Source: Apodospora peruviana (taxonomy: Eukaryota; Ascomycota; Sordariomycetes; Sordariales; Lasiosphaeriaceae). Taken from it: 64,000 nucleotides of DNA. Under the pieces are notes generated by a model. It ran no database searches. It had not been told where the DNA came from and saw nothing but the letters and a program-made list of their open reading frames with translations. Position 1 is the first letter of the stretch. Every line of letters starts with the position of its first letter. The stretch is from assembly GCA_033439685.1 (NCBI GenBank), contig JAUEDM010000001.1, positions 6,634,001 to 6,698,000 of the forward strand, in the 5' to 3' direction. This document shows, in pieces, positions 37,766 to 48,263 of this stretch. Both the position numbers and the translations under genes were made by a program.

Positions 37766-37843
37766 TGAGTGAGAAAGAATCATCGAAACAGAATTCCAAA
37801 GTTGTGATCTGCGGTGGCTGGCGGATACCAAGTGTGAGAAACC
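33959..37843. other. Long spacer (3.9 kb) without a supported gene
   Basis: No open frame has domain character. Notable contents: G17 tract at 35810-35826, GGTACC element at 36170-36185, four CCAG repeats near 37133-37150 and a GA microsatellite at 37731-37775 just upstream of the next gene. Confidence 0.45.
37731..37775. repeat. (GA)n microsatellite in the 5' flank
   Basis: About 20 GA units ending about 70 bp upstream of the ATG of the rhodopsin-domain gene, probably within its leader. Confidence 0.9.
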
Positions 37844-39340
37844 ATGTGGTATCTCGGAAGCACCCCGATCGTGGAGAGGAACTATGGCCTCGTCTTCTCG
37901 GCTTTCTTCTTTACCTCCCTGGCCGTGGTCACCGTTGGCATGCGAATCTACACCAGGGTGGTGCTGCTTCGCAACATTGGTGTCGACGATGTCCTGATCA
38001 CCATCGCCCTGGTAGGCGCCATCAGCTACCTGACGGCGTGCATGGAACGTGAGTAGACTGCCTCCCAGACTAGGCATATATGTCTTGGTTGCAAGTACTG
38101 ACTGACACCTATTGGGAGGGGGGTGAATACAGAAATCCGGTTCGGCCTCGGCGACGCAGTCCGGTTCGAGGAGCTGCAAAGCTTCCTGATCGCGCTCTAC
38201 GTGACCGTCCTGTCGTACAGCTTCACCCAGATGATGGTCAAGTTCTCGATCCTGTTCCAGTACCGCCGCATCTTCCAGACGACGCTGGCCAAGAGGATCA
38301 GCTTGGGCGTGATGCTCTGGTTCATCGCGTACGGGTCCGTCTGCTTGGGCACTAGCATCTTCACCTGCTGGCCCATCCGCAAGTACTGGAACGACGAGGT
38401 CGAGGGCGGCTGCATCGACCGCTCCGTGTTGCACTACTTCCTGGCCGGCTTCAACATCCTCAACGATTTCATCCTGCTTTTCCTCCCCATGCCTTTCCTC
38501 AAGAAGCTCCACGTCAACCCGCGCGTCAAGGCGGTGCTGATTGGAGTGTTTGCTTGCGGTGGCTTGTAAGTTTTCGTCCCGTCTCGACGTGGAGTGCCAT
38601 GACAGCCGAAACTGACACCCTGCTTTCTTTCCAGCGCCTGCATCGTCGCCATCATCCGTCTGCGCTCGCTCTACGTCAACAACTCTGCTCCTATCGAGGA
38701 ACAGCCACGTAAGAGAAACGCCCCCTTTTTGCCATCTCCTCCGACCCACTAATATGTCTCTTGCCTTCAAGTCTACGGAGTCGACATCGCCCTCTGGTCC
38801 TGCCTCGAGATCAACATAGCCATGATCTGCGCCTCGGTTCCCTCGCTCAAACCCCTCTTCATCAAGATCATCCCGGCCCTCAACTCCTCCGGCGACGGCT
38901 CCAAGCCGACCAACCTCAAGGGCTACGGTTATGGGTACGGGCGCTCTGGCGGGGGCGGCTCCGTGCCTCTCCAAAGCTTCGACAACAACATCGGCGTCAG
39001 CCGCAACCGCGACGTCGAGCGGGACGGCAACGCCTCCTCGGGCTCCGAGACCCTAAAGGACCACAGCAAGATGGAGATCAAGGTGCACCAGACTTTCGAG
39101 ATGCGGACGATCGAGACCGAGGATGATGGCAGCGAGAAGGACCTGGTTACCACCTCGTGGGCTGCGGCGGACCATTTCCCCGGCGGTACGGGTGGACATG
39201 GCGCGGGCGGTGTAAGCATGGATGGGAGCGCTGCGCTGAAGTCGTCGACAGGATCGGGAAGGAACTTTAGCCATGGCGGCAACGGCGCGCCGAGTATTGG
39301 CGGGGGGAGGATGGCCGGTGCCCCTGGGAATTCCAGCTGA
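37844..39340 (+). CDS. Fungal rhodopsin-domain (PTH11-like/SAT4-type) membrane protein
   Basis: Predicted seven-helix plasma-membrane protein of 426 residues, of a family treated as receptor-like in filamentous fungi; ligand unknown. Exons are 37844-38048, 38133-38565, 38635-38708 and 38772-39340, all phases consistent. Landmarks are VGMRIYTRVV, NIGVDDVLITIAL, YVTVLSYSFTQMMVKFSILF, the loop Cys in TCWPIRKYW with GGCID, FNILNDFILLFLPMPFL and the final helix ALWSCLEINIAMICASVPSL. The cytosolic tail of about 150 residues is Gly/Ser-rich and acidic. There is no N-terminal CFEM domain. This domain is unrelated to the retinal-binding opsin at 60-61 kb despite the similar name. Confidence 0.88.
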
Positions 39341-40849
39341 CTAGAGGTCGACACTGCATGATGAACAATCATCATGATGGTATGTGAGTTGTGCAGTGTC
39401 GTTGCCTGCTACTGTATGCCTATGTATATATATATTGAGTGTGCCGCTTTTATTTCCGGTTCTTGTCAGGCCTCTTCCTGAGGGCCACGGGTCTCGTTAG
39501 GTTTGGAAGGAACCGTCTGGCAACTTTGTTGGATACCTACCTAGATTTGATAGCCTCACGATACGATACCTCTTTTGCAATGCTGAACAGTGTGAGAGTA
39601 GACAGAAACAGATGATTCTATTGCTTCTGTTGTGTCCCTACCGAGAGTCTATAGCGAGAAGTTTGTTCATCTCCACCGTCCTGGTGCCTAAAGCTCCCGA
39701 CACCTTGTTCTCATATATACAACCCTGAAAGCAAACCGGACTTACCCAAGCATAAGTATGTGTACGAGTAGTGTTAAGATGGCCACCGTCAGGGATCAGG
39801 TAGTAGGGCAGACGTCGATAAGGCACCCAAGGTACTGAGATGTGGGGCAGCTTCTTCCCCATAACACCACTAACTATAAAGTGATGATAACAGTGAAAAG
39901 GAGATTGGAAACATCAAAAATTACGCCGGTGATCATCCCGAAGGACTGACAGTAACCGGGAGCTCCACGATGTGCAATGCAGGCACCCTGGCTACACTGT
40001 GGAGAATTCTTGAGCAACCTACAGTCCGACAAGGTAAGTATGAAGAAGAAAAAGAAAAGAGGAGAGAAATGGGGACAGGAGCGCTCCTTATATAGAATTT
40101 CGAATCCCGCTTGGTCTGTGCACACCTGCAAACTGTTGAGACTCCACCGCCTGCCTGGACAGAAAGAAAGTGGCAGAAGGAAGTGGAACTCCAGGAGGAA
40201 AGAGGAGGTAGTAGAGCGGATGAGGGAAGTGGAGACGCGGTGGCCTTCCATGTTGTTGATGCCTGAGGACCGGCCGGCCTCCTCCATGCGGAGGATTGGG
40301 ACGACAGACCACGTGAGGCAGGAACACCGGCACCGGCAGTTTTTCGTACCGCCGTGGGTCAAGCTGGGGGGTTTCCCTTGGGCCTTATTACCGAGTATGG
40401 TCAAGGCTGGGCACTGGCTACCTTCACGACAGGATACAGGTGGTGCATAGGGATGGAAGCTCCAGCAAGACAGACTTTCGTCATCCGCAGTGTCACACTC
40501 GCCGTCCAGTCTGGATCGCCTTGGTGATAACAAGATCTCACGGCTCCTAGTTCAGGCGGCTCTGGCGCCTCCATTCTTGCCTCGCGGGACTGCAGACGAC
40601 TCTTCCCGGACAGTCATCAGGCGCACGTCACGGTCGTGATTCTTATATGGTACTTGGTGGTGGGAGGAGCTTAGAACTCGCTTATGTATAACATTGGTAC
40701 CTTGACCATAAATCCAAGTCCCCGATTGACCTGGTTTCTCGTCCAACTTATACATGTCCTACTTGAATACAATCGCCTTGTCCTTGACTCTTTGTCCAAC
40801 ACTCAAAGCCGGAGGAATCAAAAGCCCCTTTCGTCGATCACTGGACAAG
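39341..40849. other. Spacer holding dispersed repeat copy B
   Basis: About 1.5 kb between convergent genes. Apart from the repeat at 39850-40205 nothing is recognised. Confidence 0.45.
39850..40205 (+). repeat. Dispersed repeat, copy B
   Basis: Begins with CTTCTTCCCCATAACACCAC (39851-39870), which recurs exactly in copy C. Further on it shares AAGGTAAG-TGAAGAA, then AAAAAGAAAAGAG-GAGAGAAAT, TATATAG and ACCGCCT...CAGAAAG with copy C, and CTCCTTATATAG plus ACCGCCTGCCTG with copy A. The distance between the first block and AAGGTAAG is about 180 bp here but about 25 bp in copy C, so one copy carries an internal insertion or deletion. Confidence 0.6.
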
Positions 40850-41967
40850 CTAAGAGCGCTCAACAACCAGCTTTGTCGCCGATACACCGCCCTTGATGAT
40901 ATCCACGGCCTCCTGAATGCCCTCCAGACCTTTGCGGTTCACGACCTGCGGCGGAGGTGCAATCTTGTACACCCCCTTCTCCAATGCCTCAAGCAAGTAT
41001 CCCCCAAAGGTGGCACGTAGCGTCTCGGCAAAAACATCGGCGCCAACGCCGGTCGACTTAGCCTCCACGTGGGTGAACTTGGCCTCCACGCCGCCGTCAC
41101 CGTCGGGGATGTCACCGGGCAATACAGGGTTTGACGAGACAACGAAGAGCTAGTAATGATGTTAGCCTCCCCTTATCTCTCTTATGTTATCGGACTGATT
41201 GGGGAGATAGTCCAACTCACCTTTTGCTTAGACGCAGCCGAGACTTTGCATGCTGCCGCCGTACTTCCAGCAGCCATGTAGATGCCGGCACACTTACCCT
41301 TGTCAAGCTCGGCAGCAACGTCCTGCGTGACCGTCGGACTGTGGTAATCAAACGCTTTCACGGCACCGAGACCCATGACGTATTCAAAGTTGCGCGGCGA
41401 GCAAGTGGTAATCACGTCGTAGCCCGCCCCCGTGGCCATCTGTATAGCGTTGCTGCCGGCAGCAGAGCTACCGCCCCAGACCAAGACCGACTTCCCTCTC
41501 CTGAGCGCGTCCAGTCGGGGGTATTCGAGGTTGAGGTAGTCCTTGCCGAAGAGGGAGACGGAGCTGGTGGTGATGCAGAGGGGGAAGCCGACGGCGTCGC
41601 GGAACGGGATACTCTCGCTGGGGATCTTGGCCATTAGGGTGTAGTCGAGGGACACGTAGTCTTGGAAGCCGTTGGCGGACGTGAAGCCGAAGACGCGGTC
41701 TCCGACGCTGAACTTGGAGGCGGCGGTAGACCCGAGAGCGACCGCCTCGACTGTGCCGGCGACGTCCTCGCCTAGGATGATGGGATACCTGAACATGGGG
41801 AGCGCCGCCGCCTGATACATGCCGTCGCAGGGGTTAATGGCCCACGCGTGGACCTTGACCAAGACGTCGCGGTCGCCGAGCTCGTCGATTGTAGGGAGCG
41901 GCTTCTCGCGGATCACGCCGGGGACACCAGCTTTGTCTTGCCAAACCGCGCGGTTGACGGTAACCAT
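40850..41967 (-). CDS. Zinc-independent MDR oxidoreductase (quinone reductase / trans-enoyl reductase-like)
   Basis: Predicted NADPH-dependent reductase of 348 residues. Exons are 41967-41221 and 41149-40850 with a 71-nt GTGAGT/CTAG intron in phase 0. GroES-like domain: VLVKVHAWAINPCDG, then YPIILGEDVAGTVEAVG-type core and VGDRVFGF. The nucleotide-binding motif VWGGSSAAGSNAIQMA follows, then CSPRNFEYVMGLGAVKAFDY. The zinc-ligand residues of alcohol dehydrogenases are missing, placing it with quinone reductases and stand-alone enoyl reductases such as those acting with polyketide synthases. No synthase lies nearby, so a general quinone or enoyl reductase role is as likely. Intact. Confidence 0.88.
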
Positions 41968-42865
41968 GATCGATATCGGGAGGAAACAGGACGGGGAGGG
42001 CGTGCTAGATACGAGTCTTGTTACAATGTTAGCTTTGCGTGTGAACGGACTAGACGTGTCATAACCTAAGCAAGGTACTTACATCTACCGAGGCATGTAT
42101 ACCTACCTAAGCAGACGTGTCTCGTTGTCAAGGCTTAGTTCTTGGCCATGTTTATATTCCGAGTCACACTGGGGCCATGAGGCTGTGACTATCTCCCAGA
42201 CTCCGACAATAGCACAGCCATAAGATCAACGATACATGCGCTGTGCATCCGACGTGCATCCGACGCCTGTAAATCGGGAAGCATAACTGTGCCGATGGCC
42301 GATGGTGATGGCACGGAGTTTAAGGCCGGCGTTTGGACGTATTTACGCAAGGACACGATTGCCAGGGGATGTGTTGGTTCAAACTCCTCCCGCTTGCCGT
42401 ACCGAGCCGCCTGACGCTAATAAGACTGAAGCGTCTTGTGATATGATTATATTGTTGCGCTCCTGTGTATGGAGCGCCTCCGTTGTTGGGAGACACAACA
42501 ACACAGAACTGGCACCGGCGGGGTATCTGCCATGGTAATCTCCGCGTGAGCCCTTTTGAGTCCAATCGCACCGTCTGATTCAGGTTCTTCGCGTCCTCCT
42601 TCTGCTCGAGCCCTAGCCTTCGTTTGCCCAACCGTCCCGGTTTCCAATTCCGCGCGCTTTTCCTTCTCCCTTCCAGTACATGTATAGAGGCCATTCACTG
42701 TCTCTACTCTCTCTGTGTCAGTCCAGAGTCCCATCCACCTTCCGAGGGTCGACGGACCAACATGCTGTCGGAATTGTTCCTCCTGGCAATGGTAGTCGCT
42801 TAAATAGGTAGGTACCTAGGTAGGATATCAACGGGATCCACGACTCTGCGTTCAGCCACGAGTCC
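41968..42865. other. Spacer without a supported gene
   Basis: 5' flank of the MDR gene. Contains a TAGGTAGGTACCTAGGTAGG element at 42805-42824. Confidence 0.45.
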
Positions 42866-43143
42866 TCAGTGCAGACCCGGCGTGCAGAGCTTCTCGCCGG
42901 CGTAGTTTCCGCAGCGCATGCCAGGGCAGCAGTCGGTGTCGAGGCGGCATGTCGTCAGGATTGAGTGGCACGACTAGATGCCTGGTAATTAGCATGCTTT
43001 CTTCGTCTGATCGTCGACGTGTGTGTGGGATGTACAGTTGATCCATAGTAGTACTCGCGGATGGCAGCCTGCGCATGCTCGGGGATGTTCAAGCCGGTAG
43101 CCAGACCAGCCGCGAAGAAGAGGATGAGGGTGGAGGGCTGCAT
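42866..43143 (-). CDS. Small secreted cysteine-rich protein with knottin-type spacing
   Basis: A 71-residue predicted secreted protein, visible only after splicing. Exon 1 is 43143-43036 and exon 2 is 42973-42866. The 62-nt intron has donor GTACAT, branch-like GCTAATT and acceptor ATCTAG. Residues 1-26 form a signal peptide (MQPSTLILFFAAGLATG...). Exon 2 holds six cysteines at 38, 45, 51, 52, 57 and 66, spaced C-x6-C-x5-C-C-x4-C-x8-C, the layout of inhibitor-cystine-knot folds. Unspliced, both exons lie in uninformative longer frames. Fungal proteins of this size and build are often effectors or antimicrobial peptides; I infer a secreted, disulfide-locked role but no target. I did not recognise a named family. 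Confidence 0.72.
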
Positions 43144-43813
43144 CACGTCCTTGTCGAGCCTGTCGATTGAACCTTGAAATGAGACGAAGACCAGCTTCTG
43201 ATTGGAATGAAAAATGACGAAAAAAGAAGATAAACAGATCAACGGGGCGCGCGTGATCTTCAACGCCACGCCAACACGCGTTTCCCCCCGAGTATTTATC
43301 TCTTTTAGCCCAGAAGAAGCGTTCTCGGTGGGTTCTTTCTTGGTTTTCGGTTCCCCTTTCCCTCGGGAAAAGCTTCGACGCTGGTTTCAATAGTATGGGG
43401 TCTCCGGTATTGTGAAACAGCTCGTGAGGGTGGGGGCGGAGGGACGAAGAGTTACGCTAACGTAGTTCTCTGGGTGGTGGTGCAGAATTTGTTAGTGGAG
43501 GGGTATGGGTATCCTGCGGTGGGTAGGGATTATATCCGGGAATACACGTATGGTAACGGTAGTAGCGCATTGTATGACTAAAGCAGTTTCACCTTTGGAC
43601 GAATGGATACCTTTTATCGGGCCGGCTCGAGTTGCCTTTCGAACGTATGAATTCTATTATACGGACTAACCGAATCTTGATTGGGGATTTCTAACGCCAA
43701 TATCCAAACCCTGGACTACTTCTACTTTTGGCACTTTTTATTCAACCGAGAACACGCCTGATCCACCTGACGAGAGTCCTATACTTCCTCCGCAACCGCT
43801 TCTAAACATTACA
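43144..43813. other. Spacer upstream of the knottin-like gene
   Basis: Leader and promoter of the small secreted protein gene, plus the 3' flank of the relic that follows. Nothing else seen. Confidence 0.4.
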
Positions 43814-44640
43814 TCACATGACATCCCTGTTCCAATACTTCTTCCAGGCCTCGTTCCACTTGGTTTCCAGCTGTTTCAACCACTCGACGATGAGGATTCC
43901 TCCCTCGCCTCTGTCAGCCAAGAAACATCTTCCTCTCTCCTATCCCCTTTAGCTGTGGTGCTGGCAGATGGATCCCTTGATGCCCGCTGCGGCATGGGTA
44001 CCATCGCCGATCCGTTGCTTGTCTCTGTCTTACTTCCTCGAAGCAAGCTGCACAGAGCAAAGTGTTGGTGCATACGATGATGGACGAGGTCTTCTTTGTT
44101 GCCAACTCGTGGTCCGGGACATAAAACTGAGAAGACGCCACAATGGCCGCCTCCTCTTCGAGTCGAGGTACCAGGCGCAGGACCTTGGCGAGGACCTGGA
44201 GACTGGGCACGTTGTTGTCAGCCACATCGTCCATGAGCGCCTTGAGACAGCCGACAGCCCCCGTCCATCCGCGCAAAGGTGCCACGACGTTGTCAGCAAC
44301 CGAGTCCATGTTACCAACGCTCCAGGACTCGGATGAGGAGATGAAGCAGTCGGGATGCTCAAGGTTGAGCTTGTCGACCTCCCGCTTCCAGACCGCTCCA
44401 ATGTCGGTGTCCAATTGAAACGCGTTCGACGCCATATTCGACGATGGTACCCGGTGGATGGGCGATGGGATGAACGGCTTGCGCAGGAAACGTGTTGCGG
44501 GCTAGTAGCTCGACCTCGAGCCAAAGATTCTCCGGAATTAGCGAGTCGGGGAAATACGTAGTGGTCAGGGCAGCAACATACCTGAGGCACCCACGCAGGG
44601 ACTGGAAGAGGGTATGAAGAAAGGGCGGGAAAGGCTCATC
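43814..44640 (-). pseudogene. Decayed hypothetical gene, C-terminal part
   Basis: Three good coding blocks lie on the minus strand in different frames. Upstream is LRGCLRYVAALTTTYFPDSL with ENLWLEVELLARNTFPAQAV (about 44600-44450). Then follows a 173-codon frame from 44435 with AVWKREVDKLNLEHPDCFIS and VLAKVLRLVPRLEEEAAIVA. Last comes ILIVEWLKQLETKWNEAWKK ending at the TGA at 43814-43816. The shift near 44435 is one base. No N terminus is present. The family is not recognised. Copy C of the dispersed repeat begins about 50 bp upstream and may have cut off the 5' end. Confidence 0.5.
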
Positions 44641-44689
44641 GCCATTGGAGTACCAAGTTTCTTGAATGGCGAATCAAATATCTAGATGA

Positions 44690-44895
44690 TAAGTAGTCCG
44701 CCTCCACTCCCCTTTCTCGCTCTTCTTCACTTCCTTTCTGCCCCAAGGCAGACCGTAGGCGGTGAATACAAAAGTGTGACCTCCATCGCCTATATACACG
44801 CCGTTTCGCCTCCCGATTTCTCTCCCTCTTTTCTTTTTCCCTTTCTTCACACTTACCTTGGTCATCGCTTTCGAGTGGTGTTATGGGGAAGAAGT
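44690..44895 (-). repeat. Dispersed repeat, copy C
   Basis: Read on the minus strand it opens with the same CTTCTTCCCCATAACACCAC as copy B and continues with ACCAAGGTAAGTGTGAAGAA, AAAAAGAAAAGAGGGAGAGA, GTATATAGG, CACCGCCT and GGGGCAGAAAGGAAGTG. The order matches copy B. Confidence 0.6.
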
Positions 44896-45016
44896 CTCCA
44901 GGTCTATCTCCATTCAAAGCCTTTGTCCTCATATTCGACAGCCTCCTTTCCGCCGATGCTTCCAACCGCGCTCGAAGTCCTCCCCCGTACCCAACAACCT
45001 CGGTAGTACTTGAGCT

Positions 45017-45355
45017 TTAATGAGGACCGCACCTCCCGGTCCCCCTCCCGGTCCCACAGTCGTCCGACGTGCCGTAGTCGCAGCAGCCCCACGAGGGGCT
45101 GCACTCGTAGATGTGGGTCTTGACCCGATTCTTGGAGATGACCGGCGCGCCCTTCCACTCGCACGAGCCGCAGTACTGGCCCTGGCGCAGACCCTTGGCG
45201 CACTGGCACCCGTTGTCCGAGCAACCGGCGCGCCTATCGATGAGCAAAGACTCGGACAATGCTCCGAGGTCGTAGGGGATCTCTACGTCATAAGGGTCGG
45301 AGGTTTGGATGTCTTGGTCCCCATCGGGAATGATGGACAAAAGGAGTGAGGGCAC
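45017..45355 (-). pseudogene. Ten-cysteine secreted pre-proprotein lacking an in-frame start
   Basis: The frame reads a short hydrophobic start (PSLLLSII), an acidic pro-region, a dibasic Kex2-like site in LLIDRRAGC, and a mature part with ten cysteines, including GCSDNGCQCAKG, GQYCGSCEWKG and ECSPSWGCCDYG, ending before TAA at 45017-45019. The layout is that of a fungal secreted cysteine-rich effector-like protein. No ATG lies in frame; an ATG at 45357-45355 is out of frame, and the reading would need one more base right after it. Either a one-base loss killed the start or the real first exon is further upstream. Function unknown. Confidence 0.55.
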
Positions 45356-45604
45356 ATTTTGATGGTTAATTCTCAGGTAGGTGGTTGGTCTTCAGGTGAT
45401 AGAGATGAGCTTGAATTGGTCTCTAAAGAGAGGAACCTTGTCTGCGTGCTCTTTATACTCCAGAGGATGGTGGATTCTAGTCCTCTCTTTTATATCAATC
45501 TAGTCCTAGGAGTCTCCTCTCAACCGCTTCGCTTTCTTTTACGTGTTATCCCAGCACATGAAGCCGCCCAGCGTCGACCTAGTGTCGGAACTAATAGTGC
45601 TCCT

Positions 45605-46148
45605 ACAGTAAAAACGCCAAGTGTAACCCGAGGGAAAGCACACGGCTCCCGACTCGGCAGCCAGCAAGGTATTGTAGAGAGAAGTAGCTGTTGACGGTCA
45701 AGGTGCGGTTGTGGATGATATAATGCCCTTCTGAGGACGAGGAGGGAGCAGGTTGGGTCGTCATGGCAGTCGTCCAGCCGGAGGGACAGTGGATGCCGGG
45801 CGAGAAGGGCCCGTAGAACTGGCGGTACGCGTTGTCGGTCGTCTGCGTAGTGGTCGGATCGAAAGCGGAGTTGTAGACCGGCGGGATGCACTAGAAGCCG
45901 GGGAACTGTTCGGCGTTGATGAGGGCTGGCGCATGGCTGTAGAAGTCGGGGTCGCGGACCGTGGCGAGGTAGCACTCTGGGTGCCGGGTGAAGGTTGTCG
46001 TCAGGCTGCTGAGGATGTGCTGTGCAAGTGTCGACAGGGTGGTGATGGTTGGGGCGGTGGGTGTGCTGGTGTTATGCCCCGAACCGACTAGGTCGCGCAG
46101 TGACAGCGGTGGGCGCACCAGGCTCGAGTTGAGCAGTACAGTACACAA
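45605..46148 (-). pseudogene. Relic of a cysteine-rich cell-surface family
   Basis: The minus frame reads TRHPECYLATVRDPDFYSHA, AEQFPGF, an in-frame TAG (45891-45893), then CIPPVYNSAFDP, FYGPFSPGIHCPSGWTTAM and GHYIIHNRTLTV. The FSPG-x-CPSGWT block is characteristic of fungal extracellular modules seen before a single membrane helix. No start codon, membrane helix or intact end is left. A second, independent relic with the related YYSPGYCPFGYT block lies at 63106-63697. Confidence 0.55.
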
Positions 46149-46389
46149 CCCACTAGATTCTAAGTCCTGACAACTTAGAATTCTGGCATCCTTTTGAATG
46201 GGAGCCTATTATTATTCATACACCGCTGTGCCCTTGGGCGTGTCGAACCTTCAAACTATTTACTGTACAGGAAAACCGTGCCCTTACGGGTCGGGTGAAA
46301 AACCGGTACCAACAATTGAGAAAACACATCAGTGACTAAGTCTGTAAATACAAAAGAAGAAGACCTCCTGGCCTTCGATGGAGGGGGTT

Positions 46390-46866
46390 TCAACCTGCCG
46401 ACTCCAGTTCTAGCTTCCTTGCTAGATTGTACATTGGTAATCTTCCCGCATCCATCAGCCAGCTCAGGATCCTACTCGTTAGCCGTGCAGCTGGGGGATC
46501 AATGCCCTGTAAGACAGAGTAAAAATCCCGTCGAGTCCGAATATCTGCTCTCTCCCATTTTCGAGTCAATGGTGGAGCCAAACACCATACGACTAGGTGT
46601 TCGACAGTTTCAAGGCCTTCACCACACTCGCAAAAAGGTGTTAGAATCGTTGGGACACCCCGTTTGAATAGGAAGTCCCTGAGCCCGATAGCACCAGTTC
46701 GAATCTGGACCAGTAGTGAGCTTTTCGCCTTGTTGAGGCCTGAGTGTCTCTTGAGTGTTTTATCTCTGAAGATGGTCTCTTTCTGGTGGGTATGGGACCC
46801 TAACTCAGTTGGTTGTGGGTCAATTGAGTACGGGTATGACAAGTATCGGTTCCAAAGAACACACAA
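46390..46866 (-). mobile_element. Non-LTR retrotransposon (Tad-like LINE) 3' fragment
   Basis: The minus frame encodes the C-terminal end of a Tad-type LINE polyprotein: HSGLNKAKSSLLVQIRTGAI, then GLRDFLFKRGVPTILTPFCE with the zinc-knuckle-like C-x-C...H-x4-C (CECG, VEHLVVWC). It ends with a stop at 46390. The reverse transcriptase and RNase H parts are missing, so this is a 5'-truncated dead copy, the usual state of LINE insertions. Confidence 0.8.
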
Positions 46867-48263
46867 GATACGCAGTTGATGTCACGGCCTGGCTCTCGTA
46901 GGCGGCAGAACTCATCTATTGTGCGCTATCGACGAAGATTCTATTCTAAGGAGAGAAGAGGGAGGAAAGCAGAAAGAACGCGATCGCTGCAATTGGCAAA
47001 TGCTGGTGAGACGCGTTGGCTCCACCGCGGGGTTACTCGGCTTTACCGCGCGTGGATGACACCGGTGTTGCTCGGTCTGGCCCTCACAGTTGACACAACA
47101 ACTATTGCCAAAGTACTTGTATTGAGTACTGCCGGTAATAAATCCATTCCCCTGAGAGTGTCAGACTCTCACGACTAAATAGAAATACTACAGCCAATAA
47201 GGAGTGGGCCATGTAAGCCGAGCGCTGGCCCATCTGGCTCAGTAAGGCAACTGTTCACATCTGCGAACAGCTGTTCACACCTGTACCAGCAGCAGCTGTC
47301 AGCTGTTACCAGCTGCAGATCCTTGTAGCCAATCCAGGTTCGTAACAACGAATAAAGCTTTATATTAATATTACAAAAGTAAATAACGTTAACTTAGTTT
47401 TAATTATAAAATAGAAGTTGTGACGGGCTGAGCCCTGGTGCAACCTCGGCGACCCTCGGCCGTAGCGCCGAGCCTACGGAGGCGGAGCGGAGCCCCACCG
47501 GCGACCCCAACCCCTTAACGAAGCCATTCCCAGAAATGCCGATACACACACACGGACCACAACACTAAACCACAATAGGGCTCGCGACGGCTCTGGAATC
47601 TTTTGTCTCCCTCTGATCGGAGCAACGCAGTCACGTACATAACCAGAGGTTCTCTCACGAGGCCTCTCTTCTTCTTCGTCCCCATGTTTTGCGTCTTCGT
47701 AGAGTAGGCTTAACTAGTTGCAATACACTACCTTGCCCGTTACCGAAGTAAAGGTATTTAAATTATAACTAAAGAAATAAAAGAAAAGCCGTAGGCTTTT
47801 ATATATAAGCCCCTAATTAGAGGTTCGAAGAGCCTAATTAGGTAAGGTGTTTTAAGCTAATCAAGGCGAACCCCTGATCAGGCGGTACGGCTGATCAGAC
47901 CCACCAGCCCTACTTCAATATACATACCCAAGCTAGCAAACGTAATTTTCGTCAGCGTGACGGCCTCTATGCGCTGTATCAATATATGTGGTAACACTGG
48001 GTAATAGCTGCATGTTCATTCTGGTCCTTAAGCGTAAAGAAAAGAGGCACTCCTCCAGCGCGTGTTTTCGTCTTCCAAAGGTTATCAATGGGTCATCAAA
48101 GGTTAAGTGCATGCACTGGCACCTGGACGCCATGATATTGTGTAGGGTATCTCGGTCTAAATCTATTCACCTATTTGACTACCGCCTCGTCATTGGCCTG
48201 AATATCCCTCCCGCTTTTTCATATGCATCTGTCTGACTGTCCTCGCATCTTGAAACCCAATAC
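46867..48263. other. AT-rich, transposon-like island
   Basis: AT-rich stretches at about 47340-47415 and 47755-47860 contrast with the GC-rich surroundings. Between them, TGTGACGGGCTGAGCC at 47419 has the look of a long-terminal-repeat start and TTTTATATATAAG near 47800 of an LTR promoter, but I could not find the matching end. An inverted CTGTTC...GAACAG pair and several CAGCTG words sit at 47250-47325. No gene. Confidence 0.4.

Noticed and set aside
37709..38974. 421-codon minus-strand frame
   Set aside because: It is antisense to the rhodopsin-domain gene and runs through the GA microsatellite.
27922..42000. Possible secondary-metabolite cluster (monooxygenase, MFS pump, membrane protein, MDR)
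   Set aside because: No backbone synthase is present, spacers are 2-4 kb, and no shared regulator or promoter motif was found.
46676..46715. GTTCGAATC-like word suggesting a tRNA T-loop
   Set aside because: It lies inside the LINE coding frame, and no anticodon or acceptor stem pairs around it.
47250..47325. Inverted CTGTTC/GAACAG pair and CAGCTG-rich stretch as a regulatory element
   Set aside because: It lies in transposon-like DNA with no gene next to it; it more likely belongs to a repeat.
47419..47940. Solo LTR starting at TGTGAC
   Set aside because: I could not find a matching CA end or target-site duplication, so it is mentioned only as a possibility.
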